This document shows, piece after piece, positions 16,762-24,926 of a DNA stretch of 64,000 bases. The notes beneath the pieces are model-generated. The model did not search any database. It was not told the origin of the DNA and saw only the letters and a list, made by a program, of their open reading frames with translations. The DNA is taken from positions 1-64,000 of the forward strand of contig CAYOBN010000015.1 in the NCBI GenBank assembly GCA_964402175.1, read 5' to 3'. The stretch's first letter is position 1, and every line of letters begins with the position of its first letter. Made by a program: the position numbers and the translations under genes. The stretch comes from JAWKUK01 sp964402175 (lineage in GTDB: Bacteria > Planctomycetota > UBA1135 > GCA-002686595).

Positions 16762-18905
16762 TTCTCCCGCGTTGGACCGCGTACCTCGCCCTGGCGGTCA
16801 TCCTCATCCTGGCGGTCTCGGGCGTCCCACGGCGCAAGGCCACGTCCGAAGCCGAGGGCGCGGCGCGCGCGGCCCGCGGGGCGAGCGGCTTGCAGGACGC
16901 CCGCGCGAGCCTGCCGACGCCGAAGCACCCGCGCACCGTCGTGCTGGCGATCGACGGCCTCGACCCGGACATCCTGCGCGAGGTGATGGCGAAGCATCCC
17001 GCGCGGATGACGAACTTCCGTCGCCTGGCGGAGTCCGGCCAGGGGGTGCGCGCGCTCGGAACATCGACGCCCCCGCAGAGCCCCGTCGCCTGGTCGAACT
17101 TCATCACCGGCCGCGACCCCGGTGGCCACGGGATCTTCGACTTCATCCACCGCGACCCGGAGAGTTACTTCGTCGCGCCGTCCACGGTGCGGCTCTCGGA
17201 CGCCGGCGCGATCCACCTCCCGTTCAGCTCGCTGAAGTTGCCCACCGGCGGCGGGATGGAGCCGAACCGCACGGGCCGTGCGTTCTGGACCGTCCTGAAG
17301 GACGCGGGCGTGCGCGCGGACCTCTACCGCGTGCCGATCGGTTACCCCGTCGAGCCCGCGGACGGCCAGGTCATCCCCGGGATGCTCACGCCCGCGCTCG
17401 ATTCGGCGTACGGCATGTACACGCTGTTCACCACGAGCCCGCCGGCGCGCCTCGAGACGGGCTCGGGGCGTTTTGTGCCGGTGCGCGTGCGCAACAACCG
17501 CGTGCTGACGCGCTTGCCCGGGCCGCCGAACGCGTTCCGCGACGGCGATCCGCCTGCGACGGTCCCGCTGTCCGTCCACATCGACGATGTGAACGGCCTC
17601 GCGATCCTCGAGGTGGGGGACGAGCGCATCGCCTTGAGGCCGGGGCAGTGGACGAAGTGGGTGCGCGTCAGCTTCGACATGCTGCCGGCGGGGACCATGT
17701 CGATCAGCGGCATCGTCCGGTTCTACTTGAAACGGCTGACCCCGGAGTTCGAGCTCTATGCGTCGGCGGTGAACCTGGATCCGGAGAGCCCCGCCGACAC
17801 GATCTCCTACCCCGCGGACGCCGCGGCCGAGCTCGCGCGCGACCTCGGCACGCCGTATTACACGAAGGGCATGCCGGAGGACGTCGGCGCGCTGAAGGAC
17901 GGTGTCTTCACCGACGCGGAGTTCATGGCGCAGGTCGACCTGGTCGAGCGCGACAATCGCGCGGTGCTGGCCCGGGCCCTCGACCGCTGGACCAAGGACC
18001 CTGCTGGTGGCCTGCTCTTCTTCTACGTGGGCACGGTCGACCTGTCGATGCACATGATGTGGCGGCACCAGGACCCGCTGCACCCCGACTTCGACGCCGC
18101 GGTCGCGGCCGAGTCCTCGACCTGGTGGTCGAAGCGCGCCGACACGACGTGGCGCGACGTCGTGGAGGACCTCTACCTGGCGATGGATCCCGTGCTCGGG
18201 TCCGTCCTGGATCGCATCGACGACCAGACGCTCGTCATGGTGCTGAGCGATCACGGATTCGCGCCCTACCGGCGCAAGTTCTCGCTCAACACGTGGTTGC
18301 TCGAAGAGGGTTACCTCGTGCTGCGCGAGGGGAAGTCCCGCGAGCTGCCCGAGGACGACCCGAAGCGCGCCGACGTGCACCTCTTCGATGCTGTCGACTG
18401 GTCGCGCACGAAGGCGTACGGCATCGGCTTCAACGGCCTGTACCTGAACCGCGTCGGCCGCGAGGCACAGGGCATCGTCAAGGACGCCGAAGTCCCCGGG
18501 CTCCTGGCGGAGCTCTCGGCGAAGCTCGAGGCGCTGCGCGACAACGATCCCGGCAAGCCTTGGGACGGCGAGCGTGTGGTCCTCGCCGCCGACATCGCGG
18601 CGGAGGTCTACACGGGCGAGCGCGTCGCCGAAGCCCCCGACATCATCGTCGGCTACAACTCCGGCTACGGGAACTCGGACGAAGCGACCCAGGGGCAGAT
18701 CCCGCACGCCGTGCTCTCCGACAACCTCGGCGGCACCTTCAACGGCAGCCACCTCATGCACCCGAGCGTCGTGGAGGGCGTGTTGCTGACCAATGCGCGG
18801 GTCAAGAGCGAACGCGCCAAGCTCGAGGACATCACCGCCACCATCTTGCAACGCTACGGGCTCCCGCTGGAGCCTGGGATGACCGGCCGATCGGTCATCG
18901 AATGA
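16758..18905 (+). CDS. membrane-anchored phosphodiesterase-like enzyme, paralogue 2
   Basis: This 715-residue protein is of the same superfamily as its upstream neighbour, with one N-terminal TM helix (about 7-21). Key residues are Asp66 in AIDGLDPD, Ser108 in QSPVAWSNFITG and the LSDHGFAPYRR motif near 496. VDLSMHMMWRH near 425 supplies another ligand set. The ATG at 16758 overlaps the previous stop, and its own stop overlaps an upstream in-frame ATG (18902) of the small gene that follows. Two adjacent diverged copies suggest either different substrates or a heteromeric enzyme at the periplasmic face. Confidence 0.75.
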   Translation: MILPRWTAYLALAVILILAVSGVPRRKATSEAEGAARAARGASGLQDARASLPTPKHPRTVVLAIDGLDPDILREVMAKHPARMTNFRRLAESGQGVRALGTSTPPQSPVAWSNFITGRDPGGHGIFDFIHRDPESYFVAPSTVRLSDAGAIHLPFSSLKLPTGGGMEPNRTGRAFWTVLKDAGVRADLYRVPIGYPVEPADGQVIPGMLTPALDSAYGMYTLFTTSPPARLETGSGRFVPVRVRNNRVLTRLPGPPNAFRDGDPPATVPLSVHIDDVNGLAILEVGDERIALRPGQWTKWVRVSFDMLPAGTMSISGIVRFYLKRLTPEFELYASAVNLDPESPADTISYPADAAAELARDLGTPYYTKGMPEDVGALKDGVFTDAEFMAQVDLVERDNRAVLARALDRWTKDPAGGLLFFYVGTVDLSMHMMWRHQDPLHPDFDAAVAAESSTWWSKRADTTWRDVVEDLYLAMDPVLGSVLDRIDDQTLVMVLSDHGFAPYRRKFSLNTWLLEEGYLVLREGKSRELPEDDPKRADVHLFDAVDWSRTKAYGIGFNGLYLNRVGREAQGIVKDAEVPGLLAELSAKLEALRDNDPGKPWDGERVVLAADIAAEVYTGERVAEAPDIIVGYNSGYGNSDEATQGQIPHAVLSDNLGGTFNGSHLMHPSVVEGVLLTNARVKSERAKLEDITATILQRYGLPLEPGMTGRSVIE

Positions 18906-18927
18906 ACCTACTCCGTCTCCCTGACCC

Positions 18928-18933
18928 TACGTT
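18928..18933 (+). promoter_or_regulatory. -10-like TACGTT, possible leaderless promoter
   Basis: TACGTT ends 7 nt before the ATG at 18941, inside the stretch following the upstream phosphodiesterase stop. The small protein could thus be made from its own leaderless transcript as well as by read-through. Confidence 0.4.
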
Positions 18934-18940
18934 TTCCGCC

Positions 18941-19138
18941 ATGTTCGGCTCCAAGAACAAGATCAAGATCGACCCCGAGCTCTTCGACCGCATCCGCAAG
19001 ATCTCCGAGGTCGCCGGGTACGCCTCGGCGGAGGAGTTCATCCACCACGTGCTCGAGCGCGAGGTCGCGCACTTCGGCGACTCCGAGTCGGACGCCGACA
19101 TCACCGAGAAGCTGAAGGGCCTCGGCTACATCAGCTGA
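18941..19138 (+). CDS. small ribbon-helix-helix-like protein with KLKGLGYIS tail
   Basis: This 65-residue protein has a beta strand-helix-helix pattern: KIKIDPELFDRIRKI, a turn at VAGY, then ASAEEFIHHVLEREV. This resembles the MetJ/Arc fold, but no DNA-contact residues can be assigned. An acidic linker (DSESDADIT) leads to the C-terminal KLKGLGYIS. An in-frame ATG at 18902 overlaps the previous stop and would give 78 residues. I prefer 18941 because the leaderless hexamer TACGTT lies 7 nt upstream and the first 13 residues of the longer form look unstructured. Its position after two phosphodiesterase-like genes suggests a subunit or adaptor role, or autoregulation. Confidence 0.6.
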   Translation: MFGSKNKIKIDPELFDRIRKISEVAGYASAEEFIHHVLEREVAHFGDSESDADITEKLKGLGYIS

Positions 19139-19178
19139 GCCCATCTGCGCGCCCCGCACACGCCCCGCCGGATCGCCC

Positions 19179-20039
19179 TTGGACGCCCTCAACCGCTTCG
19201 TCACGCGCGTCTTCGACGTGCTCCTCACGCCGCTCGAATGGGTCGGCCCCGAGTTCAGTCTGCTCGTCGTCAGCGGCGTGTTCGGCGTGCTCGCGCTGTG
19301 GCTCTTCAAGCACATCTCGTGGCAGCGGGGCATCAAAGCCGCGAAGGACCGGATCAAGGGCCATCTGATCGAGATCCGCATCTACCAGGACGACCTCGGC
19401 GTCGTCTCCAAGGCGATCGGCAAGGTGCTGCTGCGCAACCTGCAGTACCTCGGGCTGAACTTCGCGCCTTTCGTGCCGCTGGCGGTGCCCTTCACGTTTG
19501 TCATCGCGCAGCTCGTCGTCCGCTACGCGTTCGACCCGGTGCCGGTGCGCGCGGAGCACGCCCTCGTCGCGGACGGGCCGCGCATCGCGGGCGAGGGGCT
19601 GAGCCTCTTCATCCAAGGGGACGCGGCCGCGATCGCATCCCTGGAGGTCACGCTGCCCGACGGCCTCGTCGCGCGCGATGTGCTCGCGAAGGTGCCGACC
19701 TCCGGCTGCGCGCTCCTGGAGCTCGTCGCGACGCAGCCCGGCGCCTACGACATTCTCCTGCGCACCGCCGCGGGTGAGACGACGAAGCGCCTCGTCGCGG
19801 GCGCTGACGCCCGCGAGCGCGTGATGCAACCCGAGCGGGTCGCGGGCCTCGCGACGCTCCTGTGGCCGGCGGAGGACTCCCTCGCGGGGACGGGCCTGAC
19901 CCAGGTCTCGTTCCGCTACCCGGACAGCGACCTCGGCTGGTTGCCGGGCTCGGGCCTCGTCGGGGTGCTGCTCGTGTTCCTGGTGGCCTCGATGGCGGTC
20001 GGCCTGCTCGCTTTGAAGCCCCTGGGCGTGCAGATCTGA
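19179..20039 (+). CDS. three-TM membrane protein, possibly EMC3/TMCO1 (Oxa1-superfamily)-like
   Basis: This 286-residue protein starts at TTG 19179; no ATG lies near the conserved N-terminus. It has TM1 at about 26-44, a charged helical segment at about 48-90 (RGIKAAKDRIKGHLIEIRIY), TM2 at about 96-116, a periplasmic beta-rich domain at about 118-255 and a C-terminal TM at about 258-280. TM, charged coiled coil, Leu/Pro-rich TM is the topology of DUF106/EMC3/TMCO1 insertases. That match is by pattern only and needs a profile search. It sits 40 nt after the small tagged gene and is probably co-transcribed with the phosphodiesterase cassette. Confidence 0.5.
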   Translation: MDALNRFVTRVFDVLLTPLEWVGPEFSLLVVSGVFGVLALWLFKHISWQRGIKAAKDRIKGHLIEIRIYQDDLGVVSKAIGKVLLRNLQYLGLNFAPFVPLAVPFTFVIAQLVVRYAFDPVPVRAEHALVADGPRIAGEGLSLFIQGDAAAIASLEVTLPDGLVARDVLAKVPTSGCALLELVATQPGAYDILLRTAAGETTKRLVAGADARERVMQPERVAGLATLLWPAEDSLAGTGLTQVSFRYPDSDLGWLPGSGLVGVLLVFLVASMAVGLLALKPLGVQI

Positions 20040-20062
20040 GCGGCGTCGCCCATGATGGGGCC

Positions 20063-21658
20063 ATGACCGTCCTGCGACGCACTCGCACGCTGCTGCTCGC
20101 GCTGGCCCTCGCCGCCGGCACTGCGGCTGTCCCTGCCGCGGCCCAGGCATTGAAGACCGAGCGCTACCCGGCGCTCGGGATCCCGAACGTCCTGCGCCCG
20201 CGGACCTTCGATGGGGTGCCGGTGCAGCCCAACGAGCCCTACATCCGCCTGCAGTGGTTCGAGCGCCTGCCCGACCCCGACCGCAAGCAGGACAAGGTGC
20301 GCCAATACCGCCCGCGCTTCTTCCTGGTCGAGATCCCGCGCGAGCTCACGGCGTCCCGCGGCGACGGCGCGGAGGGTGAGCCGAAGCCGAAGAGCCCGCC
20401 CGTGCAGGGCCCGCCCGCGCGCAAGACCCGCGGGCCTGTGAACGACATCCACTCGTGGCTCGCCAACGCGTACGGCGGCTGGACCGCGAGCGAGCTGTCC
20501 GAGGGCAAGAAGAGCCCCACGCACACGACGAAGGTCTGGAAGCTGGCGCCGCCCGCGAACGACCCGGCCGGGGCCTCGCGCACCGGGATCGCGTACACCT
20601 GGAGCGACGCCACGCGCACCGTCGCGATCGTCGGGATCTCCCACGTCGACGACGCCAAGGAGTTCGAGTCCACGTGGCTCGAGATCGGAGCGAAGTTGGT
20701 GCTCGCCGACCCGAAGGTGTCCGAGTCCGAGCGCAAGAAGCTCGAGCAGCAGTACCTCGGCAAGCACTCGCACCCGGAGTACCGGATGCGCGTCGCGAGC
20801 GCGGCGATCGATCCGTGGAAGGTCGACAACACGAAGAACTACATCTTCGTCTACAACACACGCGATCAACCGCTGCTCAAGAAGGTCATGCGCGACATCG
20901 AAGCGATGCGCGAGACCTACATGGAGCTCTTTCCGCCCGCGGCCGACTTCGACGCGGTCTCGACCGTGCGCATCTGCGCCGACCAGGACGAGTATCTCGC
21001 CTACGGCGGGATGCGCGGCTCTGCGGGGTATTGGAACTCGCAGACCGAAGAGCTCGTGCTCTACCACTACGAGGTCCAGGACGGCGGCCGCAAGGACGAC
21101 TCGAACACGTTCATCGTCCTGTACCACGAGGCCTTCCACCAGTACATCCACTACTCGTCGGGCGAGCTCCCGCCGCACTCGTGGTTCAACGAGGGGTACG
21201 GCGACTTCTTCTCGGGCGCGCTGCTCTCGGGCGGCAAGGTCCGCAAGATCGACGTCAACCCGTGGCGCTGCGGCACGATCCAGCGCGCGATCGAATCGGG
21301 TCGCAGCGTGCCCTGGAAGGACATCATCCGCTACAACCAGCGCCAGTACTACGCGAACCCCGCGATCTGCTACGCGCAGGGCTGGTCGATGATCTACTTC
21401 CTGAACCGCGCGAAGGAGGTCAAAGCGAAGCCCGAGTGGCAGAAGATCCTGCCGACGTACTTCGACACGCTCAAAGCGAGCTACCGGGCGGCGCTCGCTG
21501 GGCTCGGCGACGAGCCCGACGACGGCGCGCGCTTCCAAGCGGGTGAGAAGGCGCGCGAAGAGGCCGTGAAGGCTGCGTTCGAGGGGGTCGACCTCGTCGA
21601 GATCGACCAGGCCTGGCAGACGTTCACCCTCACGCTGACCGACCCGCGGGGCGATTGA
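20063..21658 (+). CDS. secreted zinc metalloprotease-like protein (HExxH gluzincin)
   Basis: The 531-residue product has a Sec signal peptide (about 1-27, AAAQA). The zinc site is YHEAFHQYIH (HEAFH near 355-359), followed about 20 residues later by WFNEGYGDFF, where the Glu is the likely third zinc ligand, as in gluzincins of the DUF1570 type. An N-terminal domain of roughly 330 residues, rich in charged residues, precedes it. It probably acts in the periplasm or outside the cell on a peptide substrate. It follows the EMC3-like gene by 23 nt on the same strand. The ATG at 20063 begins a proper signal peptide. Confidence 0.7.
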   Translation: MTVLRRTRTLLLALALAAGTAAVPAAAQALKTERYPALGIPNVLRPRTFDGVPVQPNEPYIRLQWFERLPDPDRKQDKVRQYRPRFFLVEIPRELTASRGDGAEGEPKPKSPPVQGPPARKTRGPVNDIHSWLANAYGGWTASELSEGKKSPTHTTKVWKLAPPANDPAGASRTGIAYTWSDATRTVAIVGISHVDDAKEFESTWLEIGAKLVLADPKVSESERKKLEQQYLGKHSHPEYRMRVASAAIDPWKVDNTKNYIFVYNTRDQPLLKKVMRDIEAMRETYMELFPPAADFDAVSTVRICADQDEYLAYGGMRGSAGYWNSQTEELVLYHYEVQDGGRKDDSNTFIVLYHEAFHQYIHYSSGELPPHSWFNEGYGDFFSGALLSGGKVRKIDVNPWRCGTIQRAIESGRSVPWKDIIRYNQRQYYANPAICYAQGWSMIYFLNRAKEVKAKPEWQKILPTYFDTLKASYRAALAGLGDEPDDGARFQAGEKAREEAVKAAFEGVDLVEIDQAWQTFTLTLTDPRGD

Positions 21659-21850
21659 GCCGGCGGCGTCGATCGGCGCCGCGACCCCCCCCGCGGAGCG
21701 CGCACCCCGACGCTGGCCCCTACGGGACTTCCCTCGGCCCGTGGGCGACCCGCTTGAGGCCCTTGCTCCCAGCGCGCACCTGCGCCAGACTGCCCAGGCC
21801 CCGCGTCGGCCCGGTCTGCCCCGGGTCGGAACCACGCGGGCCCTGCTGCC

Positions 21851-23317
21851 TTGGACGACTCGATCCCGCGCCCCGTCCGTGAAGCGGGCGGAACGATCCT
21901 CGACGCCTTGCTCGCCCTCGCCGCCGAGCGCGAGGACGTGCGCCGCGCGTTGACGACCGTGAACGCCTGGCTCGCGCGTGAGCTCACGCGGCGGGCCGAG
22001 GTGGCGCGGACCTCCGCGGCGCCCGCCCCGTCGCCCGCAGAGCTCCCCGCGGTACACCACGACGACGTGCTCGTCCCACGGGGTCCCGCTCCAGCCTCCG
22101 ACGACACCCGACCTGTCGACCTCGCGCGCATCGCCGCGCGCGCGCTCTGGAAAGCCGATGCGCTCGCCCTGGCCCTGGCGCGCCGCGCCGCGGGACCGGC
22201 GCCAGGTCCGGACCTGCGCCAGCGCGAGTCGGAGCTGCGCAGCCGCCAGAGCGCCGCCGGCGCGCCGTGGGCCTGGATGCTCGATGCGCCGCCCGCCCGG
22301 GTCGAAGACGACGCGCTCGAGGTGTTGCGGCGGAACTACAGCAACGTGGCGCGCATCGCCGAGCGCCTCGAGCAACTCGAGCGCGCCGAAGCGCTCGAAC
22401 CCGCGCCGCCGGTGGACCTCCTGCGCCTCGTGGCGGAGGCGCAGTCCGCGCTGCTCGCAGCGTTGGCGGGTGTCGGCCTGCGCCAGGACGACGACCAGCG
22501 CGACCTCTTCCAGTGGCTGCGCGACCGCACGACGCGCCACCGCATCTACGTCGACCGCCACATGCGCCTCGAGGATCCAGCGAATCCGCACAGCGCGGAC
22601 GAGCTCGCGCGGCGCTTCGAAGAGCTCGCTGAACGGGCGCTGTCGCAGGGCGCCGGCCGCAAACACCGCACGCAGCTCCTCAACAAGGTGCGCTACCACG
22701 TGCGCCGCTTGATCGAAGGGGTGGCGGCGCCCGCGGACGAGTGGAACTCGCTCGCTGCCGCGCTCGAGCGTTGGCGTGAGCACCACCTCGAGCTCAACGA
22801 TCGGGGGCTCGTCGAGGTCCTCGGGCCGCTCGCGGCGCTGGAGGTCCCCGCTGGGATCAGCGACGCCGCCGCGCCCGTGATCCTCGAGGCGCTGCGCCTC
22901 GTGCGGGGCCAGGACCCGGCGCGGCCCGATGCGCTCGCGGAGGTGGCGGTGCTGCTGGGCGGGCGGCGCGCGCTGATGGTGTCCGACACGTCGGATCCGG
23001 CGGCCCGCGCGGCGTTGGCCCAGGAGCTCGGCCTCGCGGATCTGGGCTGGCTCACGGTGCCGCCGGTCACCGCGGACGGCGCGCGCTCGGACGAGCGCAT
23101 CGCGGCGATCCTCGCGGGTCTCACCGCGAGCACCGCGGAGCTCGTGTTCATGGGGGTCAAGCTCCCGCAGGAGGAGTACCTCGCCTTCAAGGACGCGTGT
23201 GTCGCGCGGCACCTGCCGTTCGTGAGGCTGCCCGGCACCCTCGCCCCTGGGGCGGTCGCCCACCAGACGGCCCGGCAGGTCGGGTGGCGGCTGCGAGAGC
23301 CGCGCCCGGCCCCCTGA
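21851..23317 (+). CDS. helical protein of unknown function with DUF2325-like C-terminus
   Basis: The 488-residue product starts at TTG 21851; the upstream 192 nt contain no gene. Residues 1-340 are strongly helical, Ala/Arg/Glu-rich and suggest coiled coil. The last 120 residues have alternating hydrophobic strands and helices (VAVLLGGRRALMVSD, then TAELVFMGVKLPQEEYLAFKD within a longer segment) resembling the DUF2325 arrangement of a GG-R loop, a 'this is visible' strand and a C-terminal LPG segment. No catalytic residues can be assigned. The DUF2325 relation is a pattern impression and is not certain. Confidence 0.5.
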   Translation: MDDSIPRPVREAGGTILDALLALAAEREDVRRALTTVNAWLARELTRRAEVARTSAAPAPSPAELPAVHHDDVLVPRGPAPASDDTRPVDLARIAARALWKADALALALARRAAGPAPGPDLRQRESELRSRQSAAGAPWAWMLDAPPARVEDDALEVLRRNYSNVARIAERLEQLERAEALEPAPPVDLLRLVAEAQSALLAALAGVGLRQDDDQRDLFQWLRDRTTRHRIYVDRHMRLEDPANPHSADELARRFEELAERALSQGAGRKHRTQLLNKVRYHVRRLIEGVAAPADEWNSLAAALERWREHHLELNDRGLVEVLGPLAALEVPAGISDAAAPVILEALRLVRGQDPARPDALAEVAVLLGGRRALMVSDTSDPAARAALAQELGLADLGWLTVPPVTADGARSDERIAAILAGLTASTAELVFMGVKLPQEEYLAFKDACVARHLPFVRLPGTLAPGAVAHQTARQVGWRLREPRPAP

Positions 23318-23337
23318 TCCCCCGATCGACCGATCTC

Positions 23338-23390
23338 CGCAAGGAATTCGCATTCTGCGCCGGGCGTCCCGCGGCTCGGCTCAAGGGGCC
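23338..23390 (+). promoter_or_regulatory. AT-richer element shared with 29927-29980
   Basis: The stretch starting CGCAAGGAATTCGCATTCTG resembles CGCGAAGAACTCGATTTTCT at 29927. Both continue into TCTGCG, GGG, TCCCGCGGC and a final CAAG. Each precedes a gene (starts at 23420 and 29984) and is poorer in GC than its surroundings, so a shared promoter or operator is plausible. Confidence 0.35.
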
Positions 23391-23419
23391 GGCCCGTCCC
23401 CGCCGATCGCCCTGGAGTA

Positions 23420-24055
23420 GTGGGGGATCGACGCACACTTCGGGTGGCCCATGCCACCGTCGAGCGGCACCCTGCGCCGCCGCACCGCGGCGGCGGGGGT
23501 CCGCGCAGGTTCGCTGCGGTGCTCACGCTGCTGCTCGCAGGCTGCGCCGCGACCCCCAATCGGCCCGTCGACACGGGGCCCGAGGCGGAAGCGCTCGCTG
23601 CGCTCCTGCGCCGGCCCGAGCCCGCGGGGCCGACGCTGGGTGGCCTCGCCGTCGTCGTCGTCACGCCCGGTCCCCGCGAGGCGATGGGCGCGCGGACCCG
23701 GCCGGCGCTCTTCGTCCCGCCCAAGGGGGCGGCGCCCGAGCATCTGAGAGTGCCCCTCGACGACGGTGTCGAGGTGGGCGCGGAGCCACCGCCGCTCGGG
23801 CTTCCGCTGCGCGTCGACTTCGGGGTCGGCGAGGCGCCCTACGACGACGGGACGCTGCCTCTGCACCGCGGTGCGGTCGGTCGCTCGGGTTTCTCGGATT
23901 CGTTCCTGAGCCTGGAATGGCGCAGTCCTGTCACCCGCGCGCTCGCAGTGTCGTGCCGGGCGGCGTTCGTTCGTGAGCAGGACACGGCTCTCTTGGAGGG
24001 CCTCGGCGATGCACGCCTGGGCTTCATCGTCCTGGGGTGCGGTGTCTCGTTCTGA
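23420..24055 (+). CDS. hypothetical lipoprotein
   Basis: The 211-residue product starts at GTG 23420 and has a long, Arg/His-rich n-region, a hydrophobic core FAAVLTLLLA and a lipobox ending at Cys42 (LLAGC). The mature part is rich in Pro, Gly, Val and Asp, with repeated beta-strand-like patterns and two late cysteines. No family is recognised. A shorter start would remove part of the unusually long n-region, but none has a better upstream signal. Confidence 0.5.
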   Translation: MGDRRTLRVAHATVERHPAPPHRGGGGPRRFAAVLTLLLAGCAATPNRPVDTGPEAEALAALLRRPEPAGPTLGGLAVVVVTPGPREAMGARTRPALFVPPKGAAPEHLRVPLDDGVEVGAEPPPLGLPLRVDFGVGEAPYDDGTLPLHRGAVGRSGFSDSFLSLEWRSPVTRALAVSCRAAFVREQDTALLEGLGDARLGFIVLGCGVSF

Positions 24056-24126
24056 CCGAGAACGGGGATTTCTTCAGTTTTCAGGTCGGGGATCTCCGAT
24101 CACCCACGGGTCCCCACGGTCTGACC

Positions 24127-24810
24127 ATGAACACCCACCGAGCGAACATCCACGCACTGCTGCGCAGCCTCGATGCGGCGTTTGCGGCCTTCGAGAGCGG
24201 CCATAGGGGCAAGCTGTTCGACTCCCGTGACAGCGTGGTCGAGCTCTCGCGCGAGCTCGAAGCGGGCGGGTGGGGCGGTGACTCCGTCAAACTGTGTGAC
24301 GTGACCGCTCGATTGCTTGGCCGCGTCCTGCGCCAGGGGGCCCTCGACGAGCGCGCCGCCCTCTCCGTGGTCCGCGAGCTCTTGGCGCTGCTCGAAGGGC
24401 AGGTCGCCCGCGATCCTGCCGAGACCCCGGGCAAATACGTCTCCGACGGCGCGGGCGGCGTCTTCAAGATCGTCAACGAATCGCGCCTCGGTGAGATGCT
24501 CGTGCGCATGGGAAAGTTGCACCCCGCGCAGGTCCAGCAGGCCCTCGTCCTGCAGCGCGTCAGCAAGGACAAACGCTTCGGCGAGGTGCTGATCGCGATG
24601 AACGCCATCGATCGGCGCACGCTCGACGAGGCGCTCGAGGCACAGCAGACCCAGGCCAAGACCAAGCCGCCGCAGGGGGCTCTGAGCACCGGATTGCGCC
24701 TCGCGCCGCTGCCCGATCTGCCCGGTGGGGTACAGGCACCCCAGCCCCATGGGCGCACAGAAGCCGCCTCCGTCGCGAGCCGGGGTCTGCGGCCCGACGA
24801 GGCGGTCTGA
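24127..24810 (+). CDS. stand-alone MshEN/GspE-N-like domain protein
   Basis: This is a 227-residue soluble protein. Residues 121-174 form two half-repeats, LGEMLVRMGKLHPAQVQQAL and FGEVLIAMNAIDRRTLDEAL, the pattern of the N-terminal domain of type II secretion/pilus ATPases (GspE-N, MshEN), which in some proteins binds cyclic di-GMP. No ATPase follows. The first 100 residues are helical, and the C-terminal 50 residues are Pro/Ala-rich. The next gene encodes a tandem PilZ protein, so a cyclic di-GMP context is likely. The ATG at 24127 was chosen over 24037 because homology-like sequence begins there. Confidence 0.55.
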   Translation: MNTHRANIHALLRSLDAAFAAFESGHRGKLFDSRDSVVELSRELEAGGWGGDSVKLCDVTARLLGRVLRQGALDERAALSVVRELLALLEGQVARDPAETPGKYVSDGAGGVFKIVNESRLGEMLVRMGKLHPAQVQQALVLQRVSKDKRFGEVLIAMNAIDRRTLDEALEAQQTQAKTKPPQGALSTGLRLAPLPDLPGGVQAPQPHGRTEAASVASRGLRPDEAV

Positions 24811-24926
24811 GTCAGCCTGCCTCGGTGCGGGCCGGGCATGAAGTCTCGGCTTCGAGGGTGGAACCGGGCCCCAGGCTGGGACTAGCATGAGCGGGGGCGC
24901 GCTGCGCGCTCGCCTCGCCCAGCTCG

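Noticed and set aside
18902..18940. Upstream in-frame ATG overlapping the phosphodiesterase stop as start of the small RHH-like gene
   Set aside because: The later ATG at 18941 has a leaderless-type hexamer at 7 nt and begins the folded part. The earlier start remains possible by translational coupling.
19916..23353. 1145-codon minus-strand open frame
   Set aside because: It runs opposite the metalloprotease and the DUF2325-like gene, is Arg/Val/His-rich and has no recognisable motif; it is a GC-driven shadow.
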